Assembly: GCF_029323795.1 (NCBI RefSeq)
Contig: NZ_CP119758.1
Location: 2,170,001-2,234,000, forward strand
DNA from: Zobellia alginiliquefaciens
GTDB taxonomy: Bacteria > Bacteroidota > Bacteroidia > Flavobacteriales > Flavobacteriaceae
Direction of reading: 5' to 3'
Length of the DNA stretch: 64,000 bases
Both the position numbers and the translations under genes were made by a program. The notes beneath the pieces are model-generated. The model made no database searches and was not told the DNA's origin. It worked only from the letters and a program-made list of their open reading frames with translations. This document shows, in pieces, positions 25,818 through 33,753 of the stretch; within the stretch, counting starts at the first letter, position 1; each line of letters begins with the position of its first letter.

Positions 25818-26175
25818 AGTTAATGGGTTATAAGTGTTTAGAGTACAATGTATTAAAAAAAACCAAATAATTTCTAAATCTAAAAAATTAATAGGTAAAG
25901 TACTACAAAAAATTCACAGAACACTAATTTATGAATTAGACTTATAATTTTTGATGCTCTTTGGGCTTTCTTGGTCCGAAATACAAAAGAGAGCTTAACT
26001 TGTTGTAAATGTATTGTTTATGTCTTCTGTTGATTTAGGAAGAAGTGAAAATACTACTCAATACTAAGGATAGCTTCTGATAATTGGATTTGATGAATTT
26101 TTTTGAACCGTACCGATTATACATGAAAACGAGCAAGTTATAGGGGTATTCCATAGGGTCATACATTATCGCTTT

Positions 26176-26203
26176 TTGTGCTGACCTAAGATAGATACAT
26201 TTA
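26176..26203 (+). promoter_or_regulatory. Candidate promoter of the small ORF (TTG-N17-TACATTTA)
   Basis: TTG (26176-26178), 17 bases, then TACATTTA (26196-26203) agrees with the Bacteroidota consensus at all but the last base. It lies 34 bases before the ATG of the small ORF. Confidence 0.4.
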
Positions 26204-26237
26204 TAGTGCAAAACAGATGGACCAAAACACACAAGTT

Positions 26238-26369
26238 ATGAAAGTTGAAATAATAAAGGTAGCAACCTTTGTTTGCATGTTTATAGTCTTGGGCATACAG
26301 ACATTACTTCAAGGAAGTTGGAGAGTGGGCAAGACGAAGCCAATAAAAGGTGGTCAAAATAGAATATAA
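26238..26369 (+). CDS. Small hydrophobic protein (43 residues), hypothetical
   Basis: An ATG-to-TAA frame of 43 codons, too short for ordinary gene calling. Residues 6-24 (IKVATFVCMFIVLGIQTLL) are hydrophobic enough to cross the membrane and the tail is basic (WRVGKTKPIKGGQNRI), giving a small membrane protein with a positive end. It has a promoter-like sequence at a fitting distance and an inverted repeat that could terminate it. No family is recognised. It could also be a chance frame; conservation would decide. Confidence 0.4.
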   Translation: MKVEIIKVATFVCMFIVLGIQTLLQGSWRVGKTKPIKGGQNRI

Positions 26370-26424
26370 CCATCATAAAGAATTTTAATACGTTCTTAAA
26401 ATAGTTATTTGAGTTAGTGTTTTA

Positions 26425-26486
26425 AAAACCCGCTAATTTTTCGTTTGTCTATTCGGGGGAAGGACAAGTGATTAACGGCGGGTTTT
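26425..26486. terminator. Imperfect inverted repeat, probable bidirectional terminator
   Basis: Arms AAAACCCGC (26425-26433) and GCGGGTTTT (26478-26486) enclose a smaller inner pair (GTTTGTC / GACAAGTG region). It lies between the small ORF and the convergent aldehyde dehydrogenase gene. The loop is long (44 bases), so it may fold in two parts. Confidence 0.4.
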
Positions 26487-26508
26487 CACATATATAAACA
26501 CTTAAATC

Positions 26509-28062
26509 CTAAAGGTCAAATTTTATGCCTTGTGCTAGAGGTAGTTCCGTGGTGTAGTTAATAGTGTTAGTTTGTCTTCTCATATACACCTTCCAAGCAT
26601 CTGATCCGGATTCACGACCACCTCCGGTGTCTTTTTCTCCACCAAAAGCACCACCTATTTCTGCTCCTGAAGTTCCTATGTTTACATTGGCAATACCGCA
26701 ATCACTTCCTGCAACGGATAAGAAATGTTCCGCTTCCCTAAGGTTGTTCGTCATGATGGCTGACGATAATCCTTGAGCCACCCCATTTTGGGCCTCAATG
26801 GCATTCTCAATACTACCGGAATATTTTAGTAGGTAAAGAACCGGTGCAAAAGTTTCATGTTGCACGATTTTAAAGTTTGCTTTGGCTTCGGCTATTGCCG
26901 GCTTTACATAACAACGGCTTTCGTAGCCTTCGCCTTCAAGAACTCCGCCTTCTACAATTATTTTTCCGCCTTCTTCTACAACCTTGGTTAATGCTGCATT
27001 ATAGGAAGATACTGCATCGGTATCTATTAAGGGGCCTACATGGTTGTTTTCGTCTAAAGGATTTCCGATTCTTAGTTGCTTGTAAGCATCAACAATAGCA
27101 GTTTTAACTTTGTCATAAATGCTATCATGAATAATTAATCTTCTTGTAGATGTACAACGTTGCCCAGCTGTTCCTACAGCTCCAAAAACTGCACCAATAA
27201 CCGTCATTTTTATATCTGCATCGGGCGTTACGATAATGGCATTGTTTCCCCCAAGTTCCAACAAGGATTTACCTAATCTGGAAGCTACTGTCTGTGCAAC
27301 ATTTTTTCCCATACGTGTGGAGCCAGTGGCAGATACCAAAGGAATTCGATTATCATTGGTCATCATTTCACCTACTTTGTAATCGCCATTGATCAAACAA
27401 GAAATACCCTCGGGTAAATTATTGGCTTTAAAGACTTCTGCGGCTATATTTTGGCAGGCTACGCCACATAAAGGTGTTTTTTCTGAAGGTTTCCAGACGC
27501 ATACATCGCCACAAATCCATGCCAAGGCCGTGTTCCATGCCCAAACGGCAACCGGGAAGTTGAATGCGGATATGATACCTACCACGCCCAAAGAATGATA
27601 TTGTTCGTACATACGGTGACCCGGTCTTTCCGAGTGCATGGTAAGGCCATGGAGTTGTCTTGAAAGGCCAACTGCAAAATCGCAGATATCTATCATTTCC
27701 TGAACCTCTCCTAAACCTTCTTGGTAGCTTTTACCCATTTCGTAAGAAACAAGTTTGCCTAAGGCTTCTTTTTTCTCTCGTAGTTTTTCGCCAAATTGGC
27801 GAACAATCTCTCCGCGTGCTGGGGCAGGTTTTGTTCTCCATACTTTGAAGGCTTCAGTTGCGGACTGCATCACTTTTTCATAATCCGCTTCTTTAGTAGA
27901 TTTTATTTTAGCAATTAACGCGCCATCTACGGGGGAATGTGATGAAATAACTTCACCAGAACCAAAATTTAAAGAACCGGTAGAGGTTCCGTTATTTATA
28001 TCTTGAATACCTAAATCCTTAAGGGCGGTGTCTATACCAAATTGCGATGCTGTTTTTGACAT
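26509..28062 (-). CDS. Aldehyde dehydrogenase, ALDH7/antiquitin type (alpha-aminoadipic semialdehyde dehydrogenase)
   Basis: A 517-residue NAD(P)-dependent aldehyde dehydrogenase. The catalytic Cys303 (GQRCTSTRR), general base Glu269 (LELGGNNA), Asn168 (FNFP) and Lys191 (WKPSEKTP) are intact. The sequence around NLPEGISCLINGD and the QYHSLGVVGIISAFNFP stretch point to family 7 (antiquitin, AmaB), which oxidises alpha-aminoadipic semialdehyde in lysine breakdown and can also act on betaine aldehyde or lipid aldehydes. No other lysine genes are nearby, so pathway placement is inference. It is transcribed alone, with terminator-like repeat downstream. Confidence 0.88.
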   Translation of the reverse strand: MSKTASQFGIDTALKDLGIQDINNGTSTGSLNFGSGEVISSHSPVDGALIAKIKSTKEADYEKVMQSATEAFKVWRTKPAPARGEIVRQFGEKLREKKEALGKLVSYEMGKSYQEGLGEVQEMIDICDFAVGLSRQLHGLTMHSERPGHRMYEQYHSLGVVGIISAFNFPVAVWAWNTALAWICGDVCVWKPSEKTPLCGVACQNIAAEVFKANNLPEGISCLINGDYKVGEMMTNDNRIPLVSATGSTRMGKNVAQTVASRLGKSLLELGGNNAIIVTPDADIKMTVIGAVFGAVGTAGQRCTSTRRLIIHDSIYDKVKTAIVDAYKQLRIGNPLDENNHVGPLIDTDAVSSYNAALTKVVEEGGKIIVEGGVLEGEGYESRCYVKPAIAEAKANFKIVQHETFAPVLYLLKYSGSIENAIEAQNGVAQGLSSAIMTNNLREAEHFLSVAGSDCGIANVNIGTSGAEIGGAFGGEKDTGGGRESGSDAWKVYMRRQTNTINYTTELPLAQGIKFDL

Positions 28063-28184
28063 TTTATAACTTTTTTACAGTGTATTGTTATATTTTTTAT
28101 AAAGATACTTTTTCTAAGGCAGAAAAATAAATATTACTCACTGCATTATTGTGAATGATACCGAGGTCAATTGAGATGGAATAT

Positions 28185-28541
28185 TTAGCTAAATAGGGTA
28201 AGGGCTATTGCAACCAATGCAGGTAAGGCTTGTATGTAAAAGATTTTCTTCTCTACGGACAAAGCACCGTACAAACCAGCAATAGATACACAGGTTAAAA
28301 AGAATAGCGAAACATTGGTTTGCCAAATCGTGTCCGTTATGAAGAGAGACCAAATAAGACCTGCAGCCAGAAAACCGTTATATAAACCTTGGTTGGCAGC
28401 CATTGGTTTGGTAGCTTCAAAGAGGTCTGAAGGGAATTTGCGGAATATTTTGGGACCTTTTGTGGTCCAGGCAAACATCTCAAAATAAAGAAAGTAAAGA
28501 TGCAAAAAAGCGATAAAGCCAATCAATATTTTTTGTATCAT
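28185..28541 (-). CDS. DUF1304 small integral membrane protein
   Basis: A 118-residue protein with four hydrophobic segments (about 5-22, 53-70, 76-93, 98-116) and the family motif FEMFAWTT...F in the first loop and NQGLYNGFLAAGL around 50. It matches the DUF1304 family, whose function is unknown. It lies 37 bases after the sensor kinase gene on the same strand and may be co-transcribed with it. No catalytic residues are obvious. Confidence 0.82.
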   Translation of the reverse strand: MIQKILIGFIAFLHLYFLYFEMFAWTTKGPKIFRKFPSDLFEATKPMAANQGLYNGFLAAGLIWSLFITDTIWQTNVSLFFLTCVSIAGLYGALSVEKKIFYIQALPALVAIALTLFS

Positions 28542-28578
28542 ATCATTTTGATTTGAGTTTGCCGTGGTAAGCGGTTAG

Positions 28579-30189
28579 TTATGTTCTGTTATGGAAAGTT
28601 ACGGTAAAATGAGTTCCGTTGCCGTCAGAATTATAACTTAATTCAGCCGAAATTTGTCGGCATAGTGCCTTTACAATATCAAAACCTATACCTTCTGCAT
28701 TTTCTATCACAAAATTTTCGGGGAGCCCTTTGCCATTATCCTTTATGGAAAAAGCTGCCATTCCATCGTCTAGCACATCTACATCTATAATGAGTTCGTT
28801 GTATTTGGTGGTATCCGGATACGCATGTTTTACGGCATTTGTAACCAATTCCGAAATAATAAGAGCCAGCGGAACGGCCCGATCAAGGTCTATGGATATT
28901 TCCGGGCAATTAATGGTGTAGCTAAAAGTTGGGGATATTTTATTTTGATACTCCATTAAATCCTTTAGATATTCATGAAGATTCACCGCTTTTGAATCTT
29001 TATCTTGATAAATTTTTTGATGGGTAAGTGCTATCGCAGATATTCTAGCTTGACTATCCTGTAGGGCCGTAATCGCTTCTTTACTGACCAGCTTGCGTTT
29101 TTGCATATTTATGAGGCTGGATGTAATCTGAAGGTTGTTTTTTACTCTGTGATGGATTTCACGTAGTAGATTCTCTTTTTGTTTGTTGGATTCTTCTAGT
29201 TCTGCAGTCCGTAGCAATACGCGGGCTTCAAGACGATCATTATGGTTGTCTTTTTTATAACCAATTAATACCAATAAAAATGTAGTAATTAAACCTAAAA
29301 TAAGCACTACATAAGATTCAAAAATATGTGGGAAAGACAAGTATTCCGGCTTCGGAACAAAATGAACTTGCCATTCTCGGTCTACTGCCTTAATAGTTTT
29401 TTTTATAATATTCTTATTGGATTTTTTATCGTTCACCTTGCATTCACCCATATTAGTAAACAAAGTGGTGTTATTAACATCATCATGAATACACATGTCC
29501 AAGACCTTAACTTCGGAATTTAAGGTTTCGGAAATAAGCTTGTTCATTTTATAAGCTCCTAGCACAATTCCTTTGTGTTCACCTGTTTTTGGATTGTTAA
29601 TAGATTTTAAGGCAAGAATTCCATTGGCGTCGCGATCATCCGACATCAATGTTATCAATCCGGATATTGCCGGTTTGTTTGTCCGTATGGATCTAGTTAT
29701 AACTTCCCTTCTGGTACTGTCGGAATACAAGTCGTAGCCCAGCACTTTCTTTAAAGGCGTTAACGGGTTTAGAACACGAATTGGATAATGTAGATCTATC
29801 GCCTTTATAGGGAGTAAGTTTCTTAAGGAGTCGGCTTCTGTAATTGCGGTAAACTTTTCAAATTTAGTTTTTTCCGAATCTGTAATTCTAGGAGCCCAAG
29901 CTAGGGCCTTTATGCCATTGAGTTCATTTAAAAAGGGATTTGTAAAGCGCTCAAAAAGGTGTTGCGGTATAAAACTTTTATTCTCATAAAAGAAGGCCAT
30001 TGACTCAACAACTAAGTTGATCTTATTGAGTTCATCTTCTAGTTTAATCACGGATTTATTGACTGCATTGTCTATTGCGGCCATGTTTCTTAGCTGGTAT
30101 CTAGTATTTATAGAAAAGAAAATAAATAAAGAAATACTACTTCCAGAAAGTAGTATGGCCAAGTATTTTAGAATTTGCTGTTTGGTCAT
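28579..30189 (-). CDS. CHASE-domain sensor histidine kinase (HisKA_2 type)
   Basis: A 536-residue membrane sensor kinase. A first membrane segment (8-26), an extracytoplasmic CHASE domain (about 65-215, PFLNELNGIKALAWAPRI and GYDLYSDSTRR), a second segment (292-312), then a HisKA_2 dimerisation domain with the phospho-acceptor in EIHHRVKNNLQ (His346/347) and a HATPase_c domain (N box near ELVTNAVKHAYP, G box DNGKGLP). CHASE domains bind small extracellular ligands. No response regulator gene lies in the window, so it is an orphan; its partner is probably a CheY- or CRP-type protein elsewhere. Confidence 0.9.
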   Translation of the reverse strand: MTKQQILKYLAILLSGSSISLFIFFSINTRYQLRNMAAIDNAVNKSVIKLEDELNKINLVVESMAFFYENKSFIPQHLFERFTNPFLNELNGIKALAWAPRITDSEKTKFEKFTAITEADSLRNLLPIKAIDLHYPIRVLNPLTPLKKVLGYDLYSDSTRREVITRSIRTNKPAISGLITLMSDDRDANGILALKSINNPKTGEHKGIVLGAYKMNKLISETLNSEVKVLDMCIHDDVNNTTLFTNMGECKVNDKKSNKNIIKKTIKAVDREWQVHFVPKPEYLSFPHIFESYVVLILGLITTFLLVLIGYKKDNHNDRLEARVLLRTAELEESNKQKENLLREIHHRVKNNLQITSSLINMQKRKLVSKEAITALQDSQARISAIALTHQKIYQDKDSKAVNLHEYLKDLMEYQNKISPTFSYTINCPEISIDLDRAVPLALIISELVTNAVKHAYPDTTKYNELIIDVDVLDDGMAAFSIKDNGKGLPENFVIENAEGIGFDIVKALCRQISAELSYNSDGNGTHFTVTFHNRT

Positions 30190-30281
30190 AATAGGTTAAT
30201 GTGGGGACTTCTATAATAACCGGCTAGGCTGGTACTATTTCCAAAGAACGGTGATTTTTTTATTTTAAAAATTAATACGGT

Positions 30282-30821
30282 TTACTCACTACCTACAAAT
30301 CTCTTATCAACGGGCATTACGGTACCGCAATTATTACATGTGCGCAGTTCTTCCGAACCATAAAAATGCTTGAAATGCTTTAAAAAGTCTACTTCAATGT
30401 CATTTAGGGTAAAATAGGCTTCATATAGCTTGTTGTTGCAATTATCGCAAAACCAGAGTAAGCCATCGTCTACATTCATGTCGGCTCGTTTTCTTTCAAT
30501 AACAAGGCCTATGCTGCCTTCGTGACGCACGGGTGAATGTGGGATTTTTGCGGGGTGCAAATACATATCTCCAGGGCCAAGTTGCATTGTTTTCTTACGA
30601 CCCTCTTCTTGAATGTGAACTTCAATAGTTCCTTCTAGTTGGTAGAAAAGCTCTTCGGTCTCATTATAATGATAGTCTTTTCTTGCATTGGGACCTGCAA
30701 CTACCATTACAATATAATCTCCAGCATCTTTATAAAGGTTTTTGTTGCCTACGGGAGGTTTAAGCGTGTTTCTATTTTCCTCTATCCAACGATTGAGATT
30801 AAAAGGGGCTTTTATTGACAT
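30282..30821 (-). CDS. nbaC: 3-hydroxyanthranilate 3,4-dioxygenase
   Basis: A 179-residue cupin dioxygenase that opens the ring of 3-hydroxyanthranilate in the kynurenine route of tryptophan breakdown. The iron ligands His51, Glu57 and His95 and the rubredoxin-like site Cys125/Cys128/Cys162/Cys165 are all present and are numbered as in the characterised bacterial enzyme. Arg47 (substrate carboxylate) is also present. Cytoplasmic; no signal. The other kynurenine genes are not in the window, and the nearest dehydrogenase is an ALDH7 type, not the usual 2-aminomuconate enzyme. The single -7 box upstream suggests its own promoter. Confidence 0.95.
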   Translation of the reverse strand: MSIKAPFNLNRWIEENRNTLKPPVGNKNLYKDAGDYIVMVVAGPNARKDYHYNETEELFYQLEGTIEVHIQEEGRKKTMQLGPGDMYLHPAKIPHSPVRHEGSIGLVIERKRADMNVDDGLLWFCDNCNNKLYEAYFTLNDIEVDFLKHFKHFYGSEELRTCNNCGTVMPVDKRFVGSE

Positions 30822-30890
30822 TTTTCGACATTTACGACCACAGCCTCTTACTCATGCTTTGCACATGTGTAAAAGGGGGTCATTTCATCT

Positions 30891-30898
30891 CAAATTTA
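30891..30898 (-). promoter_or_regulatory. Candidate -7 box TAAATTTG upstream of nbaC
   Basis: TAAATTTG on the minus strand, 69 bases before the nbaC ATG; no clear TTG partner upstream. Confidence 0.3.
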
Positions 30899-30958
30899 TG
30901 AAAAAGTAAGTTCTATTACTAGCGTGCGGCTACAGATAGTGTACTTTAACGTTTTAGA

Positions 30959-31435
30959 CTAGCGGAAAAATATTTGTGTAAAGTAGAGTTTTCCTTCACT
31001 ATCTTTTTTTACACTTACCGCAGTATGGGTAAACTCGCCCTCCATTGTTTCTTTATGGTTGCTGCTGTTTAGCCAGCCGGTAAGGGCTTCAGAAGCGGTA
31101 GTATAATCCTTTGCTACATTTTCAGCAACAAATTCAGCGGCTTCCACGGAAGATATTTCAGAGGCGCGAGCACTAAAATTATCGTGGTTCAGGGCGCCTT
31201 TGGCAATCATATAATCCGTGTGTTTATTAGCATGTATATATGCTATTGAACTAAATTCCAGTGAATTTCTTCCTATAGAAAGCCGGTGTCCATTAACGGC
31301 CTCAAGAAGTTCTTTCTCTACGATTTCTGCGTTTTCTTTCTCGGTTATATCTGCAGTTGCCACAGACTCTTTGCTACAAGAGGCCAAAGTACATACAAAT
31401 AAAACGAGGGCGACATAGGTCATTCTCATTTTCAT
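30959..31435 (-). CDS. CAP-domain (SCP/PR-1-like) lipoprotein
   Basis: A 158-residue lipoprotein. The signal peptide and lipobox (LASC, acylated Cys at 20) are clear, and residues 40-158 form a CAP domain (EAVNGHRLSIGRNSLEFSSI, HTDYMIAKGALNHDNF, ENVAKDY, WLNSSNHKETMEG). The usual motif histidines are kept (HANKHTDYM, NSSNHKE). CAP proteins in bacteria are secreted and their activity is mostly unknown. It lies between nbaC and a 479-base non-coding stretch; no operon partner. Several in-frame Met (1, 3, 5) could be the start. Confidence 0.85.
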   Translation of the reverse strand: MKMRMTYVALVLFVCTLASCSKESVATADITEKENAEIVEKELLEAVNGHRLSIGRNSLEFSSIAYIHANKHTDYMIAKGALNHDNFSARASEISSVEAAEFVAENVAKDYTTASEALTGWLNSSNHKETMEGEFTHTAVSVKKDSEGKLYFTQIFFR

Positions 31436-31914
31436 ACAAAGTTCTATTTGTAAGTAGGCGTGTTCTAAAAAAAAGTAGGAGAGAAAAGTGGGGTGTTCTC
31501 GTGTTCTATGAATCGATCAGGGGAATCGTTCTGAGGCGAATATCTAAAATATATTGCTTACTCGGGTTTATAATTTTTAATTTTCGATGAAATACACGTT
31601 TCTGTTAAGGTGTTGTAGGTCAAACCGTACGTGGGTTTTTAGATTTGTATCCTACTTTTCACGTCAAACAATAATCATTCTATTTTGTTCCTGTAGTTAT
31701 GGGTTTTGTGTCTATTGTAATTCAGTGGAAACCGTTCCGTGATTTCTGCTTTAACCAATAGATTTGTGCGAAAAGCTACTTTATGTAGGTCGCCCCATTT
31801 TTTCGTTCTCTACCAAAGACCAATGGGCAAGTCGTTCAATTGATAGATAACATCCAGTACAAAAAAAGACCCTTGTAACGGGTCTTTTTTTGTACTGGAT
31901 GTTAGAAGTATCAT
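31436..31914. other. Intergenic region with a perfect hairpin near its right end
   Basis: 479 bases without a convincing gene on either strand. The left part presumably holds the promoter of the CAP-domain gene. A 24-bp perfect inverted repeat (31849-31903) closes the region. I see no tRNA or known RNA fold. Confidence 0.45.
31849..31903. terminator. Perfect 24-bp hairpin, probable bidirectional terminator
   Basis: Arms 31849-31872 and 31880-31903 are exact reverse complements, with a 7-base loop; the inner part is AAAAAAAGACCC/GGGTCTTTTTTT, so both strands end in T runs. It lies 12 bases past the stop of the lipocalin-like lipoprotein gene, which it should terminate. Confidence 0.75.
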
Positions 31915-32334
31915 TTAGTTTTTCCTATATTTTTCTTGATATTCACCATTATCTTCATCAATAGTAAGGGTTAGAATATCTCCAGAAACCTTGTATTTGG
32001 CAATGGTTATGTTTGAATCTCCGTTCAGGCCATAATCCAATTGAACTTTTCTATTGAACAAATAAGTCCAAGAGCCGGAATTGTGAGTGCCTTCTATGCA
32101 GTCACCGTTTGAATTATCCGTACTGTGGAACTCATAATCGAAAACATTCCCGTCCTTAAACCGGAGAATATCCATGCTTTCACAGTCATTGGAAGGCTCT
32201 TCGCCATCAGAATCTATATATGCAATATAAGACCAAGTTCCCATTAAATCCCCATCTTCACCGGAGTCGTCGGATTTACACGAAGTTGCAATGCAGCCTG
32301 CGGCCAAAAACAATAATAGAATAGGTTTTTTCAT
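31915..32334 (-). CDS. Lipocalin-like lipoprotein
   Basis: A 139-residue lipoprotein: signal MKKPILLLFLAAGCIATSC with the acylated Cys at about 19, an acidic spacer (SDDSGEDGD) and then a small beta barrel beginning LMGTWSYIAY, as in the lipocalin-like families (DUF4923/Lipocalin_4 style) of Bacteroidota. The ATG at 32334 is chosen because it gives a clean lipoprotein signal; an upstream in-frame start at 32373 would add 13 residues with no function. It ends just before a strong terminator. Ligand unknown. Confidence 0.72.
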   Translation of the reverse strand: MKKPILLLFLAAGCIATSCKSDDSGEDGDLMGTWSYIAYIDSDGEEPSNDCESMDILRFKDGNVFDYEFHSTDNSNGDCIEGTHNSGSWTYLFNRKVQLDYGLNGDSNITIAKYKVSGDILTLTIDEDNGEYQEKYRKN

Positions 32335-32510
32335 TTTTAAACTGATTTGGTGATATACTAAAACGCCCCTCAATTGTAGAAATTACATGAGAGGCCATGT
32401 TTTAGAGGAACTACCATCTTTTAAAGATGAAGATGATTTATCAAGTATTATATACTTGGTCTAGGTAATTGGTACAAGTACTTTCAGGTTTAATGCTCGG
32501 CCAAAGTGTT

Positions 32511-33044
32511 TCAATTGCTTGCCTGTAGTGTTTGTTTTTCTACTTCGCCTTTAGGGTTTATTTCTTCTTTAAGGACCTTGTCAAAAATAAAAGCACCAAT
32601 TTCTTTAATGGGTTCGTAAAGCACGGATTCTTGCATGGTTTCATCTTTGACCACACCTGCTGAATTGTTTACTCGTTCAAAGAAAATGAGTAAGGCTCCC
32701 AAGATTACGGCTACTTTGACTACGCCAAAAATTCCACCTGCAACTTTATTTAATAGACCTAACATTGCAAAATTGGCAATTTTGGTTAGGAATCTTCCAG
32801 CTAATTGTACCGCAAGAACAATGACTATAAAAGTTATTACAAAAGCGGCAATATTAATATACCGTTCATTCCATTCCATGTTTTGAGAAAGATAATCGCC
32901 TGCATAGTATGAGAAATGGATGGCTCCGTAAATTCCTGCAATAAGAGCAACAATGGAGGCAAGTTCTACAAAAAGTCCGTTTTTTAGACCTTTCCAAAGT
33001 CCATATAAAAGAAGTAGTCCTAAAATAATATCTAAGAAGCTCAT
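32511..33044 (-). CDS. CvpA family membrane protein
   Basis: A 177-residue membrane protein with four segments (about 2-18, 25-46, 60-82, 97-122) and a Glu/Lys-rich tail. The beginning FLDIILGLLLLYGLWKGLKNGL and the motif NIAAFVITFIVIVLAVQLAGRFL fit the CvpA (colicin V production) family. The function in cell envelope homeostasis is poorly known. It is divergent from the 117-residue protein, with 84 bases between starts, and is transcribed alone. Confidence 0.85.
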   Translation of the reverse strand: MSFLDIILGLLLLYGLWKGLKNGLFVELASIVALIAGIYGAIHFSYYAGDYLSQNMEWNERYINIAAFVITFIVIVLAVQLAGRFLTKIANFAMLGLLNKVAGGIFGVVKVAVILGALLIFFERVNNSAGVVKDETMQESVLYEPIKEIGAFIFDKVLKEEINPKGEVEKQTLQASN

Positions 33045-33128
33045 GATCGATGTCTTTACACAAAAGTAGTATTTTGATTTGTACCTTTGCCACTTATATC
33101 CATTTGGCGGAAAAACGCAATAGAATTA

Positions 33129-33482
33129 ATGGCAAGAGACGAAGAGTTAAAAGAGAGATGGAATGTGCTAGTGGATAAGTTATCTAACCAGTTTGCTGGT
33201 GGGGATATATTAGAACTAGACGCAATTATTTATTTGGTAGGGGTTCAGGAATTGGGCCAATACCATAGAAAATATAAAAAGAACGATAAATTAGATCTAA
33301 TGCATATCGCTATTTGTCGTTTATTAGAACCCTATGGCTACTATGAGTTTGAGTTTTTTGATGAGGAAGGCTGGCCTCACTATAAGATTAAAGAAGAACT
33401 ACCGGCACTAAAGGCTGGGGAGCAATCCGTACTTATGAAGGAGGCTATTGTAGGATATTTTTTAGATAAGGAATATATCTAG
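33129..33482 (+). CDS. Conserved small protein of unknown function
   Basis: A 117-residue soluble protein. The ATG at 33129 (MARDEELKERWNVLVDKLS) is preferred over an upstream in-frame start at 33087, because the extra 14 residues look non-coding. It is mixed alpha/beta, with the stretch DAIIYLVGVQELGQ near 30-43 and an acidic aromatic patch YYEFEFFDEEGWPHY near 78-92. I know no function. It resembles small proteins kept widely in Flavobacteriia. Divergent from cvpA and 271 bases before glpK. Confidence 0.65.
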   Translation: MARDEELKERWNVLVDKLSNQFAGGDILELDAIIYLVGVQELGQYHRKYKKNDKLDLMHIAICRLLEPYGYYEFEFFDEEGWPHYKIKEELPALKAGEQSVLMKEAIVGYFLDKEYI

Positions 33483-33692
33483 GCAGTTGGTAACTTTTGG
33501 TGAGTTTAATCCGGAGTATCTTGCTTCGTTAACTGTTTAGTACGCTAGTAAGGTAAGGCTAATAGCTTTGTTAGAATGAAACTGCCCTATTCGGTGTATT
33601 GGGTTTGTCGTGCTGTAACTTCATATTTTTTGGTATTTAAGGAGAAGCGAAAAATAGATTCTTCGCTATGTAATTATTTCCTTATATTTATT

Positions 33693-33700
33693 TATATTTG
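33693..33700 (+). promoter_or_regulatory. Candidate -7 box TATATTTG upstream of glpK
   Basis: A perfect TAnnTTTG match 53 bases before the glpK ATG, in a very AT-rich stretch; no TTG at 17-23 bases upstream. Confidence 0.3.
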
Positions 33701-33753
33701 CTGTGCTACACTATGCTACTTTGTGTGTGGTTCTAGCCTTAAACCCTTATTAT

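Larger units (their letters stand above)
25818..26508. other. Long AT-rich intergenic region containing one small candidate gene
   Basis: 691 bases. The only supportable content is a 43-codon reading frame with a promoter-like sequence (26176-26369) and an inverted repeat near the right end. The left 350 bases are AT-rich, presumably hold the promoter of the OmpA gene, and show nothing else. Confidence 0.45.

Noticed and set aside
26035-26232. 65-codon minus-strand frame in the long intergenic region
   Set aside because: No hydrophobic pattern, no family, no promoter, and it overlaps the promoter of the plus-strand small ORF.
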